A stretch of 64,000 nt of DNA, taken from positions 28,739 to 92,738 of the forward strand of contig NZ_JACZCR010000008.1 in assembly GCF_014904735.1 (NCBI RefSeq), written 5' to 3'. Below the pieces are notes generated by a model. That model made no database searches. It was not told the origin of the DNA and saw nothing but the letters and a program-made list of their open reading frames with translations. Positions 42,156 to 51,389 of this stretch are shown in pieces. Positions within the stretch are counted from its first letter, which is position 1, and every line of letters begins with the position of its first letter. This DNA comes from Microbulbifer hainanensis. Its GTDB lineage: Bacteria > Pseudomonadota > Gammaproteobacteria > Pseudomonadales > Cellvibrionaceae. Both the position numbers and the translations under genes were made by a program.

Positions 42156-45100
42156 ATTGGAATCACCGCCGTAACGCGGCTGCCGCTCCCGGGAAAGGCA
42201 TCGAGTGAGAGGGTACCGCCAAAACTGTGCACCCGCTCCTGCATACCCAACAGGCCAAGATGTTCTCCACGCTTGACCCGCTGCCAGACATCAGCGGATT
42301 CAAAACCGCAGCCGTCGTCCTCAATATACAAATGCAGCGCGTTGTCGAGGCGCCGCAGCCTCACCACAATCTGTGACGCTCCCGCATGGCGCAAAACATT
42401 GTTGACGGCTTCCTGCACTAGGCGGAATGCCACTGTGCGCACATCGCTGCTCACGTCGTCGAAACCACTGTCCGCCTGGAAATCCATTTTGACCTCTGCG
42501 CGATCACCCAGCGAACGGAGAAAAACCTTCAGCGCTTCGACCAGCCCCGCCTCATCCAGAAGCGGTGGCCGCAGGCTCAGGGAAATATTGCGCACCTGGC
42601 GAATCATACTGTCGAGCATCGACACCGATTCCCGCAGTCGCCCCTGCTGACCACTGTCGTTGGCTGCCCGCGCGACACGCTGCAGATTAATTTTCGCTGC
42701 GGTCAGGGTTTGGCCAAGTTCGTCGTGCAACTCCCGCGCTATCTGCTGGCGCTGGTCCTCCCTGGCGGAGTGCAGGCGGGCGGTCAGGTGGCGCAGGCCG
42801 GCGTGTGCATCCGCCAGATCCTCACGGCTGCTCTCCGCCTGTTCCAGTGCCGCCTCTTTCTGTCGACGCAATTCCTCCAGTTCCGCATTGCGCCGGCGCA
42901 GCCCGCGCAGGCGGTAGTGATGCAGCGCACTGACCAGCAATATCAGTATCACCACTGCGGCACTGCGAAACCAGTTTGTCATCCACCACGGTGGTACAAC
43001 GTCCAGCTGCAGCGGCGGCGACTGCCCCCAGCTGCCAAAGACATCGCGTCCGCGCACACTCAACTGATGGTTGCCCGGTGATAGCTCCAGCAGGGTCAGC
43101 TCGCGACGGCTGCCCAGCGGGCGCCACGCCTCGTCATTAGCGAGCCGATACTGATACTCGTGTCGTCCCTGCGCGAAGTCCAGAGCGGCAAATGTGAAAG
43201 ACAGCATCTCGCCCCAGTTGCTGTGCACTGCTGTCAATGCCGCAGCTGAACGCGTGGTGATCGCGTCGCCGCGCGCTGCGCGCGACAGATCCACCAGGCG
43301 TACCGGACTGGGCTCGCGCGGGATCATCGGTGTCCCTGCGGGAATTTTCACCATGCCGCCGAGCCCGCCGAAATACAGGGAAGCGCGATCGCGCGTGGCG
43401 GTACGTGAATTGAAATGCGTGACGGGCAGGCCGCTTTCCGCAACGTGATTGATCACCGCTCCCGACCGCGGCTGCAGTCGCGACAGTCCCTGCCGCGTAC
43501 TCAACCACAGCGAACCGTCATCGTCCTCGACAATACCCATGACGCTGTCACTCAACAGCCCGTCGCGCTGGGTCCAGCGGTGAACCAGGTTCAGCTGGTC
43601 ACCGTCCGCGACCAGTTCGTGCAGACCGCCACCGTCAGTTCCCACCCAGATATGACCGCGTGCGCCCTGGTGCAGCCCGGTGACATTGTGGTGCCCGAGC
43701 CCCTCGGTGCGGCCGAATCGCTGACAGCGCCAGGGATTGGTTGTGCACAGGTTCAGGCCACTGGATCGGGTCCCGACCAGCAGTCTGCCACCATCGAGCG
43801 CCAACAGTGTGGAAATGTAATTGCCGCTCAGTGAATCGGGACGCTCCGGATCGTGGGCGAAAGACTCGAAGCGCCCCTTTCCCGCGGGCAAATGGTACAG
43901 ACCACTGCCGCCCACCCCGACCCACAGCGCACCGCTACTGTCTTCCAGCAAACTGGTGACATAGCCAGGCCCCAGTCCCATGCCGGAATCTGCATCGATC
44001 AGGCGACGTTCGCTACCGTCCGCGTTGAGCGTCCACAGGCCGTGATTGGAACCCGCCAGCAGGCTGCCGTCGCCGCGCCGCGCGATGGCCAGTATCCCGT
44101 CTTTCCACAGCGCATCCTCGCGGCCGGGCAATTGACCGGCACGCGTGTTTTCGTGTTCGAGCGGTTGCAAACCGCCGCCAAAGGTACCGATCCAACCATC
44201 ATCGGCAGCCGCCGGTGCCAGGATCGCAGTGACGTTGTGGTGCAGCAGACCACCGGAGTTTTCACCGGATGCCACCAGTGTGTACTGGTGCTGCTGCAGC
44301 CGCGCCAGGTAGACACCATTTCCCCAGGTGCCGACAAAGACGCTGTCGCCGCTGATATATAGAGAGAGTTGCGGCAATGCGGGGAGCTGGTCTTCCGCAC
44401 CCAGCGGTTGCGGATTGGCCTGCACTATGTCGCCTGAAGCCGGATCGAAAACCAGTACGCCTCGCCCCATCGTGGTCATCCACAGGCGTTCACGCGGCCC
44501 CCAGGCCATTGCGGTAACCGTTGGCTGTACTTCGTCAGAGGGACCAATTGGCACTATGTCGGCACGACCGGTGGCGGTATCCACATGCACCAGCCCCTGT
44601 CGGGTGCCTGCGTACAGGCTGTGCGCACCGCGCCTGGCCAGCGCAAACACGCTGTTGAGTGCATCGGCTCCCGCCGTCAGTTTGGCCAGATCGAAGTGGG
44701 CAAATCCGCTGTGCCCTCTCTGCCACAGATCGACGCCACCACCGAGTGTGGCCACCCAGATCCGCTCGCCGCCATCGGCCAGCACGTCATAGACATAATC
44801 CTGGGAGAGGGATTGGGGGTCTGCGGGATCGTGCAGGAAACGCTGCACTTTGCCATTTTCAGGGTTCAGGCGGTTCAGGCCGATCTGACTGCCGGCCCAG
44901 ACCATGCCATCACCGTCCTGGGCCATTCCGTAAATACTGTCGTGACTGAGGGTAATCGGATCGGTGGCGCGGTGGCGGAAATGCCGGAAGTTGCCACTGC
45001 GCGGGTCGTACCGGCTGAGGCCGGCAGTATTGGTCGCCACCCAGATATAGCCGTCGCGGTCTTCGAAAAGCGCGCGGACATCCGCGTCCGGCAAGGCATT

Positions 45101-45325
45101 GTTATGTTCGCTACTGGGCAGGAAGGCTTTCACCGCGTAACCGTCATAGCGGTAGAGCCCCTCCCGCGAGGCGACCCAGAGAAAACCGTTGTGATCGACG
45201 ATCAGCGAGGTGGCAACTTTCACCTCCAGTCCATGCGCAACGCCCAGAGGGCGAAACTGCACCGGCTGCGCCTCCGACCACAATGGGAACAATGCCAGCA
45301 CCAGTGCCAGCCACCTCCAGACCAT
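42152..45325 (-). CDS. Hybrid beta-propeller sensor histidine kinase
   Basis: 1057 residues. A signal peptide (to about 20) leads to two seven-bladed propellers of Reg_prop repeats (about 25-690, with blades like DRDGYIWVATNTAGLSRYDP). A Y_Y_Y domain follows (about 700-775), one membrane helix (SAAVVILILLVSALHHYRLRGL, about 785-806), a coiled coil, a HisKA_3 dimer domain with phospho-accepting His867 (RELHDELGQT), and an ATPase domain (NNVLRHAG, DDGCGF, GLLGMQER). The periplasmic part resembles that of Bacteroidetes glycan sensors, but here the receiver is a separate NarL protein. The ligand is likely an oligosaccharide, by analogy. Confidence 0.9.
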   Translation of the reverse strand: MVWRWLALVLALFPLWSEAQPVQFRPLGVAHGLEVKVATSLIVDHNGFLWVASREGLYRYDGYAVKAFLPSSEHNNALPDADVRALFEDRDGYIWVATNTAGLSRYDPRSGNFRHFRHRATDPITLSHDSIYGMAQDGDGMVWAGSQIGLNRLNPENGKVQRFLHDPADPQSLSQDYVYDVLADGGERIWVATLGGGVDLWQRGHSGFAHFDLAKLTAGADALNSVFALARRGAHSLYAGTRQGLVHVDTATGRADIVPIGPSDEVQPTVTAMAWGPRERLWMTTMGRGVLVFDPASGDIVQANPQPLGAEDQLPALPQLSLYISGDSVFVGTWGNGVYLARLQQHQYTLVASGENSGGLLHHNVTAILAPAAADDGWIGTFGGGLQPLEHENTRAGQLPGREDALWKDGILAIARRGDGSLLAGSNHGLWTLNADGSERRLIDADSGMGLGPGYVTSLLEDSSGALWVGVGGSGLYHLPAGKGRFESFAHDPERPDSLSGNYISTLLALDGGRLLVGTRSSGLNLCTTNPWRCQRFGRTEGLGHHNVTGLHQGARGHIWVGTDGGGLHELVADGDQLNLVHRWTQRDGLLSDSVMGIVEDDDGSLWLSTRQGLSRLQPRSGAVINHVAESGLPVTHFNSRTATRDRASLYFGGLGGMVKIPAGTPMIPREPSPVRLVDLSRAARGDAITTRSAAALTAVHSNWGEMLSFTFAALDFAQGRHEYQYRLANDEAWRPLGSRRELTLLELSPGNHQLSVRGRDVFGSWGQSPPLQLDVVPPWWMTNWFRSAAVVILILLVSALHHYRLRGLRRRNAELEELRRQKEAALEQAESSREDLADAHAGLRHLTARLHSAREDQRQQIARELHDELGQTLTAAKINLQRVARAANDSGQQGRLRESVSMLDSMIRQVRNISLSLRPPLLDEAGLVEALKVFLRSLGDRAEVKMDFQADSGFDDVSSDVRTVAFRLVQEAVNNVLRHAGASQIVVRLRRLDNALHLYIEDDGCGFESADVWQRVKRGEHLGLLGMQERVHSFGGTLSLDAFPGSGSRVTAVIPI

Positions 45326-45536
45326 CGCCGCTCCGTTATTGAATAGTGTTCAGCTGACGATTCGCGCTCACCCTCCCCACCAAGGGGAACGGCTGCACCG
45401 TATCTACATCCATTCTATGCAGACAGATCGACGCCACAGCGAGACCTGAATCACAAAACGATAACGCATTAACGAGGGATTATCAGCGACACCGGGCGGT
45501 GTCACCGTTCGCCAAAATGCGACGAGAATTCCGGCC

Positions 45537-45553
45537 CCAATTGGCGCAATTGG
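45537..45553. repeat. Short inverted repeat between operons
   Basis: CCAATTG-GCG-CAATTGG is a perfect 17-bp dyad in the 278-base gap between the sensor-kinase start and the end of the cytochrome c gene. It may be an operator for the kinase operon or a chance repeat. Confidence 0.3.
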
Positions 45554-45603
45554 CAGGGACAGTACTGGGGCGCCAGATGTGGTGCCCCCTTACTGGAAAT
45601 ATT

Positions 45604-45993
45604 TCAGTGTTTGCCCGGCGCCAGTGGAACGCCTTTACGCTCTTTATGGATATAGGAAACGATGGCAATCATCTTCGGATCATCCGCCGCGAGTTCTTTG
45701 CCCTGCAGCGGATTGCGGATACACCAGTTGACCATCTCCCAGAGATCCCCCACCCGCCCCAGCTGTTTCTGGAACTTGGGATAGGTCTCCGCATGGGTAT
45801 TGGCAGCATTCGGGTGGCACTGTGCACAGGCCACGCCATTGGTGCCCAGCTCCCCGCTGGTCCAGAGCTTGCGTCCCTCCCGGGCGACCATTTCATACTC
45901 CGCCTGCCAGCGCGCCACGTCTTCCTTGGTAAATTCATCCGCGTGGGCAGCGCCCGCAATCAGCATCAGCAATACGACAGTCAGGTTTCTCAT
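45604..45993 (-). CDS. Small periplasmic c-type cytochrome
   Basis: 129 residues with a signal peptide (MRNLTVVLLMLIAGAAHA) and one haem site CAQCH (56-60). Downstream Met residues may serve as the sixth ligand. The segment GDLWEMVNWCIRNPLQGKEL..DPKMIAIVSYI resembles cytochromes of the SoxA/diheme type. It is the last gene of a four-gene operon with rhodanese, peroxidase and metallophosphoesterase, where it may deliver electrons to the peroxidase. The start at 45993 has AGATAAC upstream and begins the signal peptide; an upstream frame start at 46098 is inside the neighbour. Confidence 0.88.
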   Translation of the reverse strand: MRNLTVVLLMLIAGAAHADEFTKEDVARWQAEYEMVAREGRKLWTSGELGTNGVACAQCHPNAANTHAETYPKFQKQLGRVGDLWEMVNWCIRNPLQGKELAADDPKMIAIVSYIHKERKGVPLAPGKH

Positions 45994-46006
45994 TGTTATC
46001 TCCAGA

Positions 46007-47071
46007 TCAGTATTGAGTCTGCGGCGGAATCCGGTCCTGCTTTTCCTGGTAGCGGGTATCGGCCAGGTGCCCGCGTTTGTCATTCCAGGCCAGCTCACGG
46101 TTTTCGTTGCCGTACAGGTTGAACGACGTGTCCACGCGCCCGCTGTGTATATTCATAAACTGCCAGCCGGTGGCGTCGCGTTCATCAAACGGATCGGCGC
46201 GATTCATCGGTACCGTCAGGATCGGCAGGTGACTCTCCGCCTGTGCATAAGTCGACGGATAGGGCCAGGGCCAGGCCGTGGACATCACGGAATTGAAGGC
46301 AATATTGCCGATCTGGTTGTACTGGATCTGGTGCACATGGCCGTAGATGACATTACTCTGCTTGAACGGTGCCAGCAGTTTCTGGATCTCATCCGCCTCT
46401 TCGGTCCAGAAGTTCCAGTTCCTGAAGATTTTCTGTAAAGGTGAATGAGAAAAAACCACAACGGGAGTATTCCTGTCCTGCTTGGCCAGGTCCTTCTTCA
46501 GCCACTCCATCTGGCGCTTGCCGACCATAAAGGGGGAACCGTTGGGATTGTCGAGCAGCGCCATTTCCTGCATGCGGCGCATCGGCGTCTCCCACTTGTT
46601 GTTCCAGTCGTCGTAGGTCAGCACGCTGTTCAATACGACAAAATGCACTCCCTTGTGATCAAAGCTGTAGTACTCATCACCGTAAAGCCTGCGCCAGTAG
46701 TCGCCCAAATCGTAGTAATAGTCGTGTTCACCAACGACCATATAGTTTTTGCCGCGCAGGGCGCCGAGAATATCCGCACCGTGATCCAGCTCGGCCTTGC
46801 TTCCGAGTTGTGCCAGGTCGCCGCCAAACATGAAGAAGTCCGGTCGCGGGTCGAGCAGGTTGGCTTCGGCTACAGCGCGCTTCAGCCCCTGGTCCCAATT
46901 GCGCACGAACTTGTTGCCCTTGATCTGCTGGATATGTGCATCGGAAATATAACCGAAAGTGAAATCCTGACTCGATTGCGCAAAGGAGAGGCGGACGAGA
47001 CTGATCGGCAACATGCCGGCAATCAGACCGGCCCCGGTGGACTTGAGAAAATTTCTACGGGAGTTGCTCAT
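46007..47071 (-). CDS. Tat-exported metallophosphoesterase
   Basis: 354 residues. A twin-arginine signal (NSRRNFLKSTG) is followed by a calcineurin-like fold: SDAHI (Asp/His metal ligands), GGDLAQLG, GEHD (a variant of GNHD), FSHSPL, and YGHVHQ. It should hydrolyse a phosphoester in the periplasm with a two-metal centre. The GNHD Asn, normally a metal ligand, is Glu here. The start at 47071 has AAGGA six bases upstream, better than ATG 47077 which overlaps the peroxidase stop. Operon context with haem proteins is unusual for this family. Confidence 0.88.
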   Translation of the reverse strand: MSNSRRNFLKSTGAGLIAGMLPISLVRLSFAQSSQDFTFGYISDAHIQQIKGNKFVRNWDQGLKRAVAEANLLDPRPDFFMFGGDLAQLGSKAELDHGADILGALRGKNYMVVGEHDYYYDLGDYWRRLYGDEYYSFDHKGVHFVVLNSVLTYDDWNNKWETPMRRMQEMALLDNPNGSPFMVGKRQMEWLKKDLAKQDRNTPVVVFSHSPLQKIFRNWNFWTEEADEIQKLLAPFKQSNVIYGHVHQIQYNQIGNIAFNSVMSTAWPWPYPSTYAQAESHLPILTVPMNRADPFDERDATGWQFMNIHSGRVDTSFNLYGNENRELAWNDKRGHLADTRYQEKQDRIPPQTQY

Positions 47072-47073
47072 GG

Positions 47074-48210
47074 TCATTCCTTGCTTTTCGCCGATTTGTT
47101 CGCGGAACCCTTGCCGGCAAACTCCGGTGAGGTCAGGGTTTCCATAAACGCGACCAGGTCATCGATCTGCTGATCTGTCAGTTCCAGCGGGCGTATGCCG
47201 CCGCTCAGATAGGGCGTGATCTTGGTATCTTTCTTCAGGGCACCGCCGTTGTTGTAGTGCACCACCACATCGCGCAGGTTACCGATGCTGCCGTCGTGCA
47301 TATAGGGAGCGGTCTCGGCGATGTTGCGCAGCGTCGAGGTTTTGAAACCGCCCATATCGCTGAGTTCGTCGGTTATCGCAAAGCGGCCCAGGTCGGACGT
47401 ATCCTTGTCTGTCAGCACGGCCACATCCACATCCACGCCCTTGGCTTTCGCGCGCTGGAAAGCCTGTGACAGCTGTTCAATTTTCTGCGGTGTCAGGTCA
47501 TTGATACCCACGCCGATATTGTGGAACTTCTGGTCGGTGAACAGGGCAAAATTTTCCTCGATCGTATGGCAGGATACGCAGCGCCCCTGGGTCAGGAACA
47601 CCTGAAAACCACGCTTTTCCTGTTCACTGAGCGCATCTTTTTCGCCACCGAAATACCAGCGATCGAAACGGCTGTTGCCGGAAATCACCGTGCGTTCAAA
47701 ACTGGCGATCGCCTTTTTGACGTGCTCAATGGTGACGTCCTTACCGGATACACCGAACACCTTTTTGAATGCTCTCTGGTAGGCATCGTCCTTGGCAATG
47801 ATGTCGAGAATCGGCTGGTGAGATTTCAGCCCCATTTCCACCGGATTGACAAACGGGTGCTGGGACTGATCCTCCAGGCTGGGCGAGCGCCCGTCCCAGA
47901 ACTGGGTTTTGTTATAGGCGGAATTAACCACGGTGGGCGCATTGCGGGTGCCCTTGAGCTTATTGATGCCCTCCGACACCACCAGCGGGCTGTCGGTAAA
48001 GGTTTTTTCCCGCTCGTGACAGGTGGAACAACTGACCTCGCCGGTAGTACTGAACCGGATGTCATGGAACAGTCTGTCACCCAGCGCTATTTTCTCCGGT
48101 GTCTGGGGGTTGTCTTTCGGTACCGGCAGCGGCGGCAAGCCCAGTGGCGGACTTTCCGCAGCAACAGCGAGTGGTACCAGAATCAGCAGAGTAACCAGTA
48201 GTTTTTTCAT
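47074..48210 (-). CDS. Di-haem cytochrome c peroxidase
   Basis: About 378 residues with a signal peptide and two haem sites: CSTCH and CVSCH (64-68 and 214-218 counted from an upstream in-frame ATG at 48219). The typical FWDGRSPSLEDQ motif lies between them and FKTSTLRNIAETAPYMHDGSI near the C-terminus (calcium/His region). These proteins reduce hydrogen peroxide in the periplasm with electrons from a small cytochrome c. The ATG at 48210 follows a weak GGATG site. The operon carries a suitable small cytochrome two genes later. The stop overlaps the phosphoesterase start region. Confidence 0.93.
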   Translation of the reverse strand: MKKLLVTLLILVPLAVAAESPPLGLPPLPVPKDNPQTPEKIALGDRLFHDIRFSTTGEVSCSTCHEREKTFTDSPLVVSEGINKLKGTRNAPTVVNSAYNKTQFWDGRSPSLEDQSQHPFVNPVEMGLKSHQPILDIIAKDDAYQRAFKKVFGVSGKDVTIEHVKKAIASFERTVISGNSRFDRWYFGGEKDALSEQEKRGFQVFLTQGRCVSCHTIEENFALFTDQKFHNIGVGINDLTPQKIEQLSQAFQRAKAKGVDVDVAVLTDKDTSDLGRFAITDELSDMGGFKTSTLRNIAETAPYMHDGSIGNLRDVVVHYNNGGALKKDTKITPYLSGGIRPLELTDQQIDDLVAFMETLTSPEFAGKGSANKSAKSKE

Positions 48211-48242
48211 AGTGAACATCCGGCTGTTCAGGGGCTTGGTCG

Positions 48243-48650
48243 TCAGCTTTTAGCGCCGCAATTGAATACGACCATGTCGCTATAAAACATCAGTTGCTTC
48301 GACGGCAGCACCTCGACGTTGTGGTATCCGAGCCGGCGCAGTGCCTCGGCCAGCTTGCCTGCGCGGACGCCGGTTTTGCAGTAAATCAAAATGGCGCCGT
48401 CGAGGTCTTCGGGTAATTGCTGGCGGTGGGCATCCAGCGCGCTGTGGGGAATATTGATCGCACCGTCGACATGGGAGGCGCGGAATTCCTCCGGTGAGCG
48501 GGCGTCGATCAGGGTGAAGGCGGACTTGTCTGCCAGGTAAGAGAGCAGCCGTCCCTGCTCGATCATCGGAGTCTGAGCGGTGTCGTCTGCTATCGCAGTG
48601 ATGGGAAGTACCAGCAGAATAAACGCCAGCCTGAAAAAAAAGTGCCACAT
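48243..48650 (-). CDS. Periplasmic rhodanese-domain protein
   Basis: 135 residues with a signal peptide (about 1-21) and one rhodanese domain: LIDARSPEEFRASHVDGAINIPHS (47-70) and the active loop CKTGVR (91-96) with catalytic Cys91. Rhodaneses move sulfane sulfur, for example from thiosulfate. It stands first in the operon with the peroxidase, 33 bases before it. A second Cys near the C-terminus (Cys131, FNCGAKS) could take part in the chemistry. Confidence 0.9.
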   Translation of the reverse strand: MWHFFFRLAFILLVLPITAIADDTAQTPMIEQGRLLSYLADKSAFTLIDARSPEEFRASHVDGAINIPHSALDAHRQQLPEDLDGAILIYCKTGVRAGKLAEALRRLGYHNVEVLPSKQLMFYSDMVVFNCGAKS

Positions 48651-48865
48651 GGATCGGTTCCGCCTTTGATTTCGAAATTATCGTCTTCGGCTTCTATCCA
48701 TTTATGCGAAACAACGCGCCAACAGATTGTTTAAATTTAAAACCTAGTCGCTGGACCTGTATTGCTCCAATTTAAATGCACAATAAATATGATATCTATT
48801 CCTTATGTGAATTTCGGCGCATAAAAATGTCCTCTGCTCGCTGGCGCATGAAATCACGGGCAAAA

Positions 48866-48890
48866 AAAAGCCGGGCATCGCCCGGCTTTT
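48866..48890. terminator. Bidirectional terminator after the DPP IV gene
   Basis: GCCGGGC (48870-48876) pairs with GCCCGGC (48880-48886), flanked by A and T runs on both sides. It lies 22 bases after the peptidase stop. The 48651-48865 stretch holds no gene and probably the rhodanese promoter (AT-rich). Confidence 0.92.
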
Positions 48891-48911
48891 TCTCCTGCAG
48901 CAGTAAGGTGC

Positions 48912-51122
48912 TTACTGCGCTTCACCTTTCAGGTGACGATCAAAGAAATCCTTAATCAGGGTGTACTGGTGAATGCGGGTGTTCTTGCCGCGCATGCTGT
49001 GTTTTTTGCCCGGATAGGTCATCAGTTCGAACTGCTGGTCATTGTCCTGCAGGATCTTGATCAGCTTGGTGGTATTGGTGAACAGCACATTGTCATCCGC
49101 CATACCGTGATAGATCAGCAGGGAGCCCTTGAGGCCGTCCACATAGGGAAACACCGAGGATTTCTCGTAGGCCTTGGGATCGGTATTCGGGTTGCCCATG
49201 TAACGTTCGGTGTAGTGGGTATCGTAGAGCGCCCAGTCGGTAACCGGCGCACCAGCCACGCCAGCCTGGAAGTAGTCACCGGCCTTGAACACGGAATTCA
49301 GCGCCATGTAGCCACCGTAGCTGTGACCGTAAACACCGATGTGCTTGCCGTCCACATAGGGCAGAGAGCGCAGGAATTTGACGCCGGTAACCTGGTCGTC
49401 AACCTCTACCGAACCCATACGGTGGTAGATGGCGTCTTCGAACTTCTTGCCGCGATTGGCGGAACCGCGGTTGTCCAGGGTGAACACCACATAGCCCTGC
49501 TGCGCCATGTACTCGAGGAACGGCGAGGACCAGCTATTGGTGACCAGCTGCGCGTGGGGGCCGCCGTACAGGAATACCATTACCGGATATTTCTTCTTCG
49601 GGTTGAAGTCAGCGGGCTTGAACATCCGGTAGTAGAGGGTATGCCCTTGCGGCGCCTTGATGGTGCCGAATTCCGGCGTGATCCAGTCCTTCATGTAGGG
49701 GTACAGCGGGTGGCCGGACTTCACTTCATTGTGCTCGAGCCAGGTCACCTGCTTGCCACTGGGCGCGTGCAGGCTCACCTGCGGCGGCGTGGTGACATTG
49801 GAGAACTTGTCGATATAGCCGGAGGCGTCCTTGGCGAATGCGATGGAGTGCATGCCGGGGCGGCTGGAGATCTTCTGCGGCTTGCCTTTCCCCTCGAGGC
49901 TGACTTCGTACAGGTGGCGTTCCGTCGGCGTGTCCACGCGGCCGGTGAAATAGACCTTACCTTTTTTCTCATCCACCGCGGCCAGCGCGTCGATTGGCCA
50001 GTTGCCACTGGTTAGCTGGCGCACCAGCTTGCCGTTCAGGTCGTAGAGGTACAGGTGTTTGAAGCCGTCGCGCTCGGACGCCCAGATAAAGCGGTCGCTG
50101 TCTTTGAGGAAGCGCAGGTCGTTGTTCAGGTTGACCCAGGTATTGCTGTGCTCGTCGACCAGCATGCGGCCCTTGCCATTGTTGGTATTGACCAGGCGCA
50201 ACTGCAGTTCCTTCTGGCTGCGGTTCTGCCATTGGTAGCTGAGCAGGTTGTCGCGCGCCCATTTGACCCGCGGGATATAAATATCCTGATCGTCGCCCAA
50301 ATTAATCCAGTGCGTCTTACCGGAATCCAGGTCCAGCACACCCAGTTTCACCTTCACATTCGGTCGGCCGGCGGCGGGATAGCGCTGCTGAATCATCTCG
50401 ATACGATCGGCGTAGATCTCGCTGCGGGTGACCTCATCCACCGGCGACTCATCCACCTGCAGGTAGGCGATGTGGCGGTCGTCCGGGGACCACCAGTACC
50501 CGGTCATGCGATCCATCTCCTCCTGGGCGACGAACTCTGCCATACCGTTCTTGATCGGACCCTTGCCATCCGTGGTCAGCTGACGCTCCTTACCGGTCTT
50601 CAGGTCGACGAGGTAAATATTCTGGTCGCGGATGAAGGAGACGTAACGCCCCTTGGGGGACACACGCACGTCGGTTTCAAACGCCTCGGTATTCGTCAGG
50701 CGGCGCGTGACTTTCTTGTTGAGGTCGTAGTAATAGACATCGCCGGCCAGCGGGAACAGCAGTGACTTGCCATCCTCGGACCAGGTGTACTCCATGATGC
50801 CGCTGCCGTAGATACGCTGGCGCTCGCGGCGAGCCTTCTCTTCGTCGGACAGCTCTTCCTTGCCCTTGTGCAGGCTATCGGAATTGACCAGCACGCGGGT
50901 TTTGCCGTCGGCGAGGTTGTATTCCCACAGGTCGTAGCGGTTGTAGTCGTCCTTGCGGCCCTGGAGGAAAGTGACCCGGCTGCCGTCCGGAGAGTACTCC
51001 AGAGCGCGCGGCGAGGTACCACTCAGCGCAGGATCGGAGAATATTCTTTCAACAGTCAGTTGTTCAGCAGAAGAAAAGCTGGCAAATGCACAGCCCAGCA
51101 GGATAAGAAGTCCTCGTTTCAT
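48912..51122 (-). CDS. Dipeptidyl peptidase IV-like serine peptidase (S9B)
   Basis: 736 residues with a signal peptide (SFSSA, about 19), an N-terminal eight-bladed propeller (about 50-470) with the AEFVAQEEMDRMTGYWWSPD glutamate motif that binds the substrate N-terminus. The alpha/beta hydrolase domain follows with GHSYGG (catalytic Ser601), HGMADDNV (Asp) and GKKHSM (His). It removes N-terminal dipeptides (X-Pro) in the periplasm. The ATG at 51122 starts the signal peptide; the longer frame to 51191 does not fit. Confidence 0.95.
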   Translation of the reverse strand: MKRGLLILLGCAFASFSSAEQLTVERIFSDPALSGTSPRALEYSPDGSRVTFLQGRKDDYNRYDLWEYNLADGKTRVLVNSDSLHKGKEELSDEEKARRERQRIYGSGIMEYTWSEDGKSLLFPLAGDVYYYDLNKKVTRRLTNTEAFETDVRVSPKGRYVSFIRDQNIYLVDLKTGKERQLTTDGKGPIKNGMAEFVAQEEMDRMTGYWWSPDDRHIAYLQVDESPVDEVTRSEIYADRIEMIQQRYPAAGRPNVKVKLGVLDLDSGKTHWINLGDDQDIYIPRVKWARDNLLSYQWQNRSQKELQLRLVNTNNGKGRMLVDEHSNTWVNLNNDLRFLKDSDRFIWASERDGFKHLYLYDLNGKLVRQLTSGNWPIDALAAVDEKKGKVYFTGRVDTPTERHLYEVSLEGKGKPQKISSRPGMHSIAFAKDASGYIDKFSNVTTPPQVSLHAPSGKQVTWLEHNEVKSGHPLYPYMKDWITPEFGTIKAPQGHTLYYRMFKPADFNPKKKYPVMVFLYGGPHAQLVTNSWSSPFLEYMAQQGYVVFTLDNRGSANRGKKFEDAIYHRMGSVEVDDQVTGVKFLRSLPYVDGKHIGVYGHSYGGYMALNSVFKAGDYFQAGVAGAPVTDWALYDTHYTERYMGNPNTDPKAYEKSSVFPYVDGLKGSLLIYHGMADDNVLFTNTTKLIKILQDNDQQFELMTYPGKKHSMRGKNTRIHQYTLIKDFFDRHLKGEAQ

Positions 51123-51389
51123 ACGGCATCTCGTTTTTATCGTCAGAAACAGCTCGGGGCCGCTGCGCAGCCCCGAGACTCTGAAGATCATTCTAATGCC
51201 GCGGCACTGCAGGTGTCACTTTGCCAGCGGCGGAGCGAGCGCCCGGGGCGCCGGGAATTCCAATCCGCAACACCCAACCTTTCGGTTTCTCCTGCCAAAC
51301 CCTCGCAAAATATCCGATTTATTCACCCTCACCGACCGACTTATCATGCACGGCAACCCAGACCCGACCACACGACAGGAGGGCTCGAC

